IMG/VR virus record: IMGVR_UViG_3300023094_000006
Span: 1 to 40,159 of that record
From: a virus
DNA length: 40,159 nucleotides
Strand: one strand, 5' to 3'
Positions 33,931 to 40,159 of this stretch are shown here, piece by piece; the first letter of the stretch is position 1; every line of letters begins with the position of its first letter. A program made the translations under genes and the position numbers. The notes beneath the pieces were generated by a model. The model saw only the letters and a program-made list of their open reading frames with translations, had not been told where the DNA came from and searched no databases.

Positions 33931-36381
33931 ATGGTCAACATCAAGATCACTCCTCCGGGGCCGCCTCTCTCGGAACTCCTCGCCCAGCTCAAGAACGTCT
34001 CGGAAGAGCGTGACGGCTGGATCGCCAAGTGCCCCGCTCATGACGACGCCAAGGCCTCACTCAGAGTCACAGTCTCAGCAGAGACCGGCAAAGTGCTGGT
34101 CCACGACCGAGCTGGCTGCAAGACAGTCGACATCATGCACGCCATCGGCCTCAAGGTCAAAGACCTCGCCGGCATGGAGGCAGACGTCCACCCCTCCCAC
34201 GATGCCCAGTCGACTGATGCCCTGCCTGAAGCACCCGAGCTGGCGAGCCTGGCCACCGTCCTAGACGGTTACGCGTCCACGCTGGCCACCCCGTCAGGCG
34301 CCCCCGCCCTCGCCTATGCCGCCCAGCGATTCGGCGTCGAGCCTGAAGACGCCCGCCGCATTGGCCTCGGCTACACCACAGAGCTCGGCGGCGGGCCTCG
34401 CCTCGTCGTGCCCTTCCGCGACAAGGACGGCAAAGCCCTAGGCTTCCAGGCCCGAGCCCTCAACGACGTGGCCAAGATTCGCTGGACCGGACCTATCAAC
34501 CCGGACAACGCCAGCTGGTCTCGCATCGGCTTCTTCCCGGGCGGAAGCGGCTGGCCAGAAGTCATTGTCACCGAAGGCCCAGGCGATGCCCTCACCGCCA
34601 TGGCTGCGGGCTATGACGCCATCGCGGTCCGAGGTGCCGGCCTCGCCAACAACGAAGCCACCACCCTGGCCCTGGTCGAGATGCTCCGAGGACGTGTAGC
34701 CATCATCGCAGGCGACGGTGACGCAGCCGGCCGGAACTTCTCTGCCACCATCACGGAGGCCCTACTCGAGCATGACATCGAGACCAAAATCCTCCGCCTC
34801 AAGGAGGACCGCGACCTAACCGACTGGCGTCGAGATGACCCGGCTGGTTTCGCCCAGTCACTAGTCAAGTACGTCAAGGCGCTCACTCCGCTTACGGCTG
34901 AGCAGGCCGAGATGATGGCCTGGAATACCGACCTCTACACCCTCAGCGACATTGGAGGAGCACGCTACCTTCGAGACTCCATGTCTGCCAAAGGCCGAGC
35001 CCTCCGCTACACGACAGCCACCGGCTTCCTCCAGCTTGAGCGAGGCATCTGGACGCCCAAGTCAGACACCCAGGTCCGAACCATCGTCCAGTCCATCGGC
35101 GACGACCTCCGCACTATCTGGGAAGCAGCCAAGCGAACAGCCACCAAGACCAAGGAGCAGGCCGACTACAAGAGAGCCAACGACTTCGGGGACTTCATGC
35201 AGTACGCCCAGTCGTCGCGAGGTATTGAGTCCATCTTCAAGGAGCTCAAGTCCGTCACGGGTGTCCACGCCGACATCGAAGACTTTGACAAATACCCGTA
35301 CTATCTGGCCGTCCGCAACGGCATCGTGGACCTCCGCGACGGTAGCCTCATCCCTCACGACCCCGCTCTCCTCCTGACCCGCCGCATCGATCACGACTAC
35401 GACAAGAACGCCAAGGCCCCTCGCTGGCTGAAGTTCCTGGAAGAGGTGTTCCCTGACCAGCCCGAAATGCCGGCCTACCTCCAGCGCCTAGTCGGCTATG
35501 GCATCACGGGTAACGTCGATGAACAATGCTTCGTGGTCAACTACGGCACAGGCTCCAACGGTAAATCAATCTTCACCGACACCCTCACCGACATCTTCGA
35601 GCCCATCACCACCACCACGCCATTTTCCACCTTCGAAGCTCGCCGAGGCGACGGAGTCCCAAACGACCTGGCAGCATTGGCCGGGGCGCGCCTGGTCATG
35701 GCACCCGAGGGTAACCAGGGAAAGCTGATGGACGAGGCCCTACTCAAGCGAGTCACTGGCCGCGACCTCATTGCGGCCCGCTTCCTCCGCCGGGAGTTCT
35801 TCACCTTCCGCCCACAGTTCCTGCTCTTCATGTCATCCAACTACCGCCCGGCATTCAAGGGCCAGGACGAGGGCCTCTGGCGACGAGTCAAGCTGCTTGA
35901 GTGGCGACGGCACTTCGACGCCAATGAGCGTGACCCCAAGCTACCGGAGAAGCTGCTAGCCGAAGCGGCGGGCATCCTGGCGTGGGCAGTGGCGGGCGCT
36001 GTCGAGTGGTACGCCAACGGACTGCAAGAGCCGACCGCGGTGGCTGAGGTGACAAGCGACTACCGTGTCCAGTCAGATGCGCTCAACGGCTTCCTGCCGG
36101 GCGTCTTCGAGCAGGGCGACGATACCAACTTCGTCCCGCGCACCGACCTCTTCCGAGCCTTCCAAGACTGGGCCGACGAAGGCAACTTCCGGGACATGCA
36201 GTCCTGGTCGTCTCGTGCCGTCTACCGCGCCATCGAAGAGCGAGGCTTCCCCAGCCACCGCAAGAATGGCGTCATCGGGTTCAAGCGAATCAAGCGGGTA
36301 GAAACCCCGTCACAGCTGGCTAAGGTTGAACTGAACCAAGCCGCTCCGCCACTGACCGGCCCAACTCTCGAGGACCTATGA
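33931..36381 (+). CDS. Primase-helicase (zinc/TOPRIM primase plus D5/P4-type SF3 helicase)
   Basis: An 816-residue replication protein. The N-terminal primase part has a zinc site (KCPAHDDAKASL, then VHDRAGCKT), followed by a TOPRIM domain with VIVTEGPGDA (about 211-220) and AGDGDAAG (about 260-267). A D5-N-like part comes next (ADIEDFDKYPYYLAVRNGI). The C-terminal SF3 helicase has Walker A GTGSNGKS at 539-546 and FLLFMSSNYRPAF with the sensor Asn. Such proteins make primers and unwind DNA, and P4-type members also recognise origin repeats. Coupled by ATGA to the polymerase gene. Confidence 0.93.
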   Translation: MVNIKITPPGPPLSELLAQLKNVSEERDGWIAKCPAHDDAKASLRVTVSAETGKVLVHDRAGCKTVDIMHAIGLKVKDLAGMEADVHPSHDAQSTDALPEAPELASLATVLDGYASTLATPSGAPALAYAAQRFGVEPEDARRIGLGYTTELGGGPRLVVPFRDKDGKALGFQARALNDVAKIRWTGPINPDNASWSRIGFFPGGSGWPEVIVTEGPGDALTAMAAGYDAIAVRGAGLANNEATTLALVEMLRGRVAIIAGDGDAAGRNFSATITEALLEHDIETKILRLKEDRDLTDWRRDDPAGFAQSLVKYVKALTPLTAEQAEMMAWNTDLYTLSDIGGARYLRDSMSAKGRALRYTTATGFLQLERGIWTPKSDTQVRTIVQSIGDDLRTIWEAAKRTATKTKEQADYKRANDFGDFMQYAQSSRGIESIFKELKSVTGVHADIEDFDKYPYYLAVRNGIVDLRDGSLIPHDPALLLTRRIDHDYDKNAKAPRWLKFLEEVFPDQPEMPAYLQRLVGYGITGNVDEQCFVVNYGTGSNGKSIFTDTLTDIFEPITTTTPFSTFEARRGDGVPNDLAALAGARLVMAPEGNQGKLMDEALLKRVTGRDLIAARFLRREFFTFRPQFLLFMSSNYRPAFKGQDEGLWRRVKLLEWRRHFDANERDPKLPEKLLAEAAGILAWAVAGAVEWYANGLQEPTAVAEVTSDYRVQSDALNGFLPGVFEQGDDTNFVPRTDLFRAFQDWADEGNFRDMQSWSSRAVYRAIEERGFPSHRKNGVIGFKRIKRVETPSQLAKVELNQAAPPLTGPTLEDL

Positions 36382-38246
36382 GAACACTGACCCACGTCAT
36401 CGACGGCGAGACCTGCTTCATTCGCGTACCCGAAAACGATGACGACATCCGGCTCTTCATGAACTGGATGTCCAAGCACTCGCGCGAGCCATTGGCCATC
36501 GATACCGAGACCACTGGCCTCCGCGTCTTCGGCAATGGATTCGAAGCACGCCTAGTCCAGATCGGATCAACCGTCGAAGCCTGGGTAATCAGAGGCGTTC
36601 AATTCCGCGACTGGATTCAGCACGCCGTCAGAGCGCACCCTCAATGGGTCGCTCACAACTTTGCTTTTGATGCACAAGTCCTAGAGCGCACCATTGGATT
36701 GACCATTGAAGAAATGACCCCCAAGCTTTTCGACACCATCATCCTCTCAAAGCTGATCGAGCCCCACCGCGCAGGCGGCCACAAGCTCAAGCCACTGGCC
36801 GTCCAGTACGTCGACCCAAACGCCGTCGACACCCAGGAAGACCTCACAGCCCGCTTCCGCGAGCTGGGCTTTACCAAAGAGACCGGCTGGACAGGCATCC
36901 CCATCGACGATGAGCTCTATCTCCGGTACGCCGGCCTAGACGTGCTCTACGACGCACGCCTCCTCAAGGTGCTGGTCCCCAAGGCCAAAGCCCTGATGCT
37001 GACTGAGCTCTCACAGTTCGAGCACACCATCCAGGGTTACCTGAACATCATGCGCCGGCGGGGCCTGCGTGTCGACCTCGACTATGCGGCCAGCCAGCGG
37101 GAAATCTTCCTCCAAGAATCTGCCGAGCACCTAGCGATCGCCCGCAACCAGTTCGGCCTGGACAACCTCAACTCGCCCAAGCAAGTACAGGAGGCCCTCC
37201 TAGCCTCGGGCGCGGAGCTCACTGAACGCAACCCCTCCGGCTCATTCAAAGTCGGCAAGGAAGTCCTGCTACCGCTGGCCGGCATGGATGAATACTGGGG
37301 AGACATCGAAGGCTTCGAGAACCCCAACGAACTCGCCATGCACATTGCCCGCGGCAAACGGGCTGAGCGCTTCGGCAACGCCTACCTAGGCAAGTTCATA
37401 GACCTGGCCGACCCCAACGGCCGTATCCACCCGGACATCACAGGTCTGCAGGCCCGCACCTCTCGCATGGCTGTCTCCGACCCGCCACTCCAGCAACTGC
37501 CGTCCAAGGACTGGAAAGTCCGCCGGGCCATCCTCGCCGACCCGGGACAAGTCATCATCTCCGCTGACTACGCCCAGATCGAGATGCGCCTAGTCGCCGC
37601 GATGGCTGACATCCGCCGGATGAAGGAGGCCATCGAGAATGGGCTAGACCTCCACGGCTACACCGCGGAGCTCGCCTACGGCCCGGACTACACCACCCAA
37701 AACCGCACGCATATGAAAGGAGCAGGCTTTGGAATTGTCTATGGTGGCGGCGCCAAGGGCCTGGCGCCTAAGCTAGGCATCAGCCTCTCGCAGGCAACCT
37801 CGGTAGTGAAGGCCTACAACAGGGTCTACCCCGAAATCAAGCGGTGGTCCAACAAACTACAGCGTGATGCGCGGGCCAACCACATGATGATGCGCTCACC
37901 AACCGGCCGCATCCTGGCTCTCGACCGCGATAGAGTTTACGCCGCGATCAACTACCAAGTCCAGTCCACAGCGGCCGACGTTCTGAAGAACGCACTAGAA
38001 GCACTCTTCCTAGCCGGCCTAGGCGACCACCTCCTCATGCCGGTCCATGACGAAATCATTGCCCAAGCCCCGGAGGCAGACGCTCCAGAAGTATCCCGGG
38101 CCATCGCGAAGGCAATGGAGACTACAGTTATGGATATGCACCTTGACGCCGATAGCGAAGTCTACGGCTTCAGCTGGGGCCACGGCCATGACTACGCAGA
38201 TGCTGCCACCTTGGCCACACCACTATTCACCAATCGCCCAAACTAA
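36378..38246 (+). CDS. DNA polymerase, family A, with 3'-5' exonuclease
   Basis: A 622-residue DNA polymerase I-type enzyme lacking the 5' nuclease. The exonuclease has IDTETTGL (Asp42, Glu44), WVAHNFAFDAQVL and RYAGLDVLYDARLL. The polymerase has motif A SADYAQIEMRL, motif B RTHMKGAGFGIVYGGG (the Arg, Lys, Phe and Tyr in normal spacing; Phe in the position that decides ddNTP discrimination) and motif C PVHDEI. It replicates the phage genome with the primase-helicase just upstream. Confidence 0.95.
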   Translation: MRTLTHVIDGETCFIRVPENDDDIRLFMNWMSKHSREPLAIDTETTGLRVFGNGFEARLVQIGSTVEAWVIRGVQFRDWIQHAVRAHPQWVAHNFAFDAQVLERTIGLTIEEMTPKLFDTIILSKLIEPHRAGGHKLKPLAVQYVDPNAVDTQEDLTARFRELGFTKETGWTGIPIDDELYLRYAGLDVLYDARLLKVLVPKAKALMLTELSQFEHTIQGYLNIMRRRGLRVDLDYAASQREIFLQESAEHLAIARNQFGLDNLNSPKQVQEALLASGAELTERNPSGSFKVGKEVLLPLAGMDEYWGDIEGFENPNELAMHIARGKRAERFGNAYLGKFIDLADPNGRIHPDITGLQARTSRMAVSDPPLQQLPSKDWKVRRAILADPGQVIISADYAQIEMRLVAAMADIRRMKEAIENGLDLHGYTAELAYGPDYTTQNRTHMKGAGFGIVYGGGAKGLAPKLGISLSQATSVVKAYNRVYPEIKRWSNKLQRDARANHMMMRSPTGRILALDRDRVYAAINYQVQSTAADVLKNALEALFLAGLGDHLLMPVHDEIIAQAPEADAPEVSRAIAKAMETTVMDMHLDADSEVYGFSWGHGHDYADAATLATPLFTNRPN

Positions 38247-38257
38247 GGAACAAACCC

Positions 38258-38461
38258 ATGGCCGCATTGAGACATTACGTGCACTTCCGCGACACCCCCG
38301 ACGTAGAGGGCCTATGCCCGAAATGCTTCAACCCAGCATTGAAAACATACGTTCTCGAGGTGATCGACCTCGACGGCATCACCATGATTGGCGAGCGTAT
38401 TGCATGTCGCGACTGCAAAGTCTGGGTTGAGCCCTTGAAGGAGTACGCCCATGACGAGTAA
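38258..38461 (+). CDS. Small zinc-ribbon protein (67 aa)
   Basis: A 67-residue protein with TAAGGAA before ATG 38258. Two CxxC pairs, GLCPKCFNP and IACRDCKVW, about 26 residues apart with beta strands between them, make a classic zinc ribbon. It may bind DNA or a replication protein; its place in the polymerase operon fits. The 3' end overlaps the next gene by 11 bp. Confidence 0.7.
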   Translation: MAALRHYVHFRDTPDVEGLCPKCFNPALKTYVLEVIDLDGITMIGERIACRDCKVWVEPLKEYAHDE

Positions 38462-38753
38462 ACCCCCGACACTAGAAGTCTTCACGGGAACAGTCCTCCG
38501 CGTTCGCCAGCTCCTGGCCGACATCGGCGATGCTCAATGGCGGGCCGGCAAGTCGCCAGTCCCCAAAGAAGACACCACCGAACGGAGTCGTGGCCTGACC
38601 AGCGACCCAACCCCCAACATCGTGGTGGACACTCGCCGCATGGAGCTGCGCAAAGCCGTCCTAGAAGCCGAGTCAGCTCTTGAGTTCGCCGGCCGCAAGC
38701 TCCAAGCCGCAGAGCGCCATCTCCATGCTGCATTCGAAAGTTGGCAGGGATGA
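38451..38753 (+). CDS. Helical hypothetical protein (DUF7169-like)
   Basis: A 100-residue protein starting at ATG 38451 (AAGGAG site). A conserved-looking SDPTPNIVVDTRRMELRKAV stretch is followed by a long helix with Ala, Glu and Arg (LESALEFAGRKLQAAERHL) ending in SWQG. Actinophage proteins with the same end pattern are known as DUF7169, from memory; function unknown. The stop overlaps the next ATG. Confidence 0.65.
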   Translation: MTSKPPTLEVFTGTVLRVRQLLADIGDAQWRAGKSPVPKEDTTERSRGLTSDPTPNIVVDTRRMELRKAVLEAESALEFAGRKLQAAERHLHAAFESWQG

Positions 38754-39025
38754 CCGGGCAAACATACAACAATAGACGGCACTACTGGAAGCAGCGCGGA
38801 ATCAAAGACATTGAGAAAGCTCAAGAGCTCTGGGATAACCGACTCGAGACAGGATGTTACATCTGCGGCACTACAGCGGGCAAGCTTTGTATCGATCATG
38901 ATCACAATACCGGTGAACCCAGAGGCATCCTTTGCGACACGCACAATAGGGCCCTAGGCCTATTTGGCGACAACCCAGAGCTCTTGCGCCGGGGCCTCTA
39001 TTACCTAACAGGAGAAGCAGACTGA
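38750..39025 (+). CDS. Recombination endonuclease VII-like nuclease
   Basis: A 91-residue protein of the endonuclease VII family (His-Me finger). CYICGTTAGKLCIDHDHNTGE contains the Cys pair and the DHDH catalytic element, followed by RGILCDTHNRALGLFGDNPELL. The T4 relative cuts Holliday junctions and branched DNA before packaging. ATG 38750 overlaps the previous stop (ATGA). The stop overlaps the sigma-factor ATG. Confidence 0.88.
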   Translation: MTGQTYNNRRHYWKQRGIKDIEKAQELWDNRLETGCYICGTTAGKLCIDHDHNTGEPRGILCDTHNRALGLFGDNPELLRRGLYYLTGEAD

Positions 39026-39762
39026 TGGACGACCTCTTCAAGACCCGCGCCAACTCAATCTCCCTACCCCTACTCGAGGAGCGCGCCCTCATCGAAGCCG
39101 CCCAGCAGAACAACGCCTTCGCCGGCGACGCCGTCTGGGCCCTGCTCTTCCAGTACCGCGGGCTCCTCCAGCAAATCGCCTACAACGTCCAGAAGTCCGT
39201 CAGAGGCATGCCGGCCGAGCAAGTTGAAGACCTGCAAGCGGACCTAGTCCTCGCGGCCGTCGAAGCTATCAAGTCCTTCGACCTCCTCAAGTTCACTAGG
39301 CTCAGCCAAGTCCTCCCCGGCCACCTGAAGAGCCGAGCCTCCGAGATGACCACAGCCCTGTCCATCCCCAAAGGCATGCTGGCCCGCTGGTTCAAAATCT
39401 GGCGAGCCGCTGAGCAGGACTTCACCGAGGGCGCCCGTCTAGCCCCGACCATGGGCATGAGCGCTAACACCTTCCGAGCCATTCAGCACGGACTCGTCGC
39501 CGCAGATTCAGAATGGGCAAGCGTCCCGTACTCGGGCGCCCTCCCAACCGCAGACGAAGAGACCTACCGACTTGCCTATCAAGCCATGGCCGTTCTTTCT
39601 CAAGGCGAGCGATCGGTGATCGAGCTCACCTATGGGTTCGCCGGCGAGCCCAAGACCGACGAAGAGGTAGCCCTAATTCTCGATAGCACCAAAGGCACGG
39701 TCAAGTCACAACGCCAGCGAGCGATCCTCAAGATGCGAAAGGCACTAACAGAAGATGGATAA
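39025..39762 (+). CDS. Sigma-70 family RNA polymerase sigma factor
   Basis: A 245-residue protein. The N-terminal part holds a region 2-like helix bundle (LLQQIAYNVQKSVRGMPAEQVEDLQADLVLAAVEAI). The C-terminal ~60 residues are region 4: LSQGERSVIELTYGFAG, TDEEVALILDSTKGTVKSQRQRAILKMRKAL, a helix-turn-helix for the -35 element. No region 1.1, so it is a compact factor that redirects host RNA polymerase, probably to late phage genes. Encoded last in the replication operon and coupled to endonuclease VII. Confidence 0.82.
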   Translation: MDDLFKTRANSISLPLLEERALIEAAQQNNAFAGDAVWALLFQYRGLLQQIAYNVQKSVRGMPAEQVEDLQADLVLAAVEAIKSFDLLKFTRLSQVLPGHLKSRASEMTTALSIPKGMLARWFKIWRAAEQDFTEGARLAPTMGMSANTFRAIQHGLVAADSEWASVPYSGALPTADEETYRLAYQAMAVLSQGERSVIELTYGFAGEPKTDEEVALILDSTKGTVKSQRQRAILKMRKALTEDG

Positions 39763-39889
39763 AGAAACACTAGACGCCGTCCGGGCAATCATCCAGGCCC
39801 GCATAGCCAAAACCAAGTGGGCCGACGACGCCCGCAAGCTAAGAACCTTGCTGGCTGAAATCGAACAGCTACGGCAGCACACGCCGTAA
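39755..39889 (+). CDS. Small basic helical protein (44 aa)
   Basis: A 44-residue frame overlapping the sigma-factor gene by 8 nt. It is a single charged helix (DAVRAIIQARIAKTKWADDARKLRTLL, residues of about 7-33). By position it might modulate the sigma factor, but there is no motif to show that. A terminator hairpin follows at once. Confidence 0.5.
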   Translation: MDKETLDAVRAIIQARIAKTKWADDARKLRTLLAEIEQLRQHTP

Positions 39890-39894
39890 ACCCC

Positions 39895-39931
39895 GGGAGC
39901 TCCCGAGATAATTACTATCTCGTGGGCTCCC
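39895..39931 (+). terminator. Intrinsic terminator of the replication operon
   Basis: A 6-bp stem (39895-39900 with 39926-39931) and a 7-bp inner stem (39904-39910 with 39916-39922) with a 3x3 internal loop, followed by TTTCTCGTTT. It ends the long operon that starts near 33900. Confidence 0.85.
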
Positions 39932-39980
39932 TTTCTCGTTTCCGCGCGTCAAAATAAACACACTAGCAAAGGAGAACATC

Positions 39981-40159
39981 ATGGCCCTCATGATTAGCGA
40001 GCAAGCATCCAACCGTCTGCAGGCGACGCGTCCGGTCTACCGCAACCGTAGCCAGATGTCCGCTTCCAGGAACGGCTACCTCGATGCGCTCAACGACATT
40101 GTGAACCGGGCTAACGAAGCCAACCAACAGCTTCCGTCCAGCATCATTCAGTGGATCGA
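39981..40159 (+). CDS. Small hypothetical protein, 5' part of the gene that continues at 1-140
   Basis: ATG 39981 has a strong AAAGGAGA site 8 nt upstream. The frame runs off the window end and continues at base 1 of the circular molecule, giving 63 residues in all. The protein starts MALMISEQASNRLQATRP. It is the first gene of the accessory region on the circular map. No domain recognised. Confidence 0.75.
   Translation, partial: MALMISEQASNRLQATRPVYRNRSQMSASRNGYLDALNDIVNRANEANQQLPSSIIQWI
40033..40159. repeat. Terminal direct repeat, right copy
   Basis: Exact copy of bases 1-127; see the left copy. It should be counted once when the genome is circularised. Confidence 0.95.

Noticed and set aside
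1-40159. Integrase, attachment sites or repressor for lysogeny
   Set aside because: No recombinase catalytic motifs and no clear repressor-type gene; the only HTH-like small protein (33553-33831) is not in a lysogeny module.
1-40159. CRISPR array associated with the Cas4-like nuclease
   Set aside because: No regularly spaced direct repeats; phage Cas4-like exonucleases commonly occur without CRISPR.

Overview
The window is one complete tailed-phage genome of the siphovirus type. Bases 1-127 recur exactly at 40033-40159, so this is a circularly closed assembly of about 40,032 unique bp, and one small gene runs across the join. High GC, many GTG starts, short overlapping genes, an LAxTG-type wall-sorting signal, a portal-MuF fusion, a DUF7455 protein and actinophage-style small proteins all point to an actinobacterial host; the sequence does not identify the genus. 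I see no integrase, excisionase or repressor, so a virulent life style is the simplest reading. Nearly every gene is on the + strand; two small genes (30356-30556 and 32476-32682) are on the - strand.

Layout. (1) 1-8432 is an accessory/early region: a Cys-repeat protein, an HNH nuclease, a telomere-like inverted-repeat element (851-983), many small unknown genes, dihydrofolate reductase, a thymidylate-synthase-fold enzyme, and a secreted protein with a sorting signal. (2) 8433-9955 is a mosaic of hairpins, tRNA and tRNA-like pieces, two nearly identical HNH genes, a duplicated gene fragment, and about 345 bp of structured non-coding DNA in front of the packaging genes. (3) 9956-28044 is the late operon: small and large terminase, portal-MuF, protease, capsid, head-tail connectors, major tail protein, frameshifted tail chaperones, tape measure, tail tip and fibre proteins, M15-type endolysin and three small membrane proteins. 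It ends at a second copy of the inverted-repeat element and a strong terminator. (4) 28235-39889 is the replication and nucleotide region: DUF3310 protein, Cas4-like exonuclease, further PD-(D/E)XK nucleases, all-alpha dNTP pyrophosphatase, deoxynucleotide kinase, SSB-like protein, primase-SF3 helicase, family A DNA polymerase, endonuclease VII and a sigma factor.

How the genes fit together. Replication can be run by the primase/helicase and polymerase, possibly from the two inverted-repeat elements. The nucleotide genes look like a base-substitution pathway: the ThyA-like enzyme has Asp where dUMP-specific enzymes have Asn (the GVPFD motif), a change known to switch the substrate to dCMP. 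With the dNTP pyrophosphatase, the kinase and DHFR this suggests cytosine-modified phage DNA. Other points worth a look are the phage-encoded wall-anchored surface protein, a set of -10 boxes placed exactly 6 nt before start codons (leaderless mRNAs), HNH genes whose start codons touch tRNA 3' ends, and two places where hairpins are mutually exclusive.
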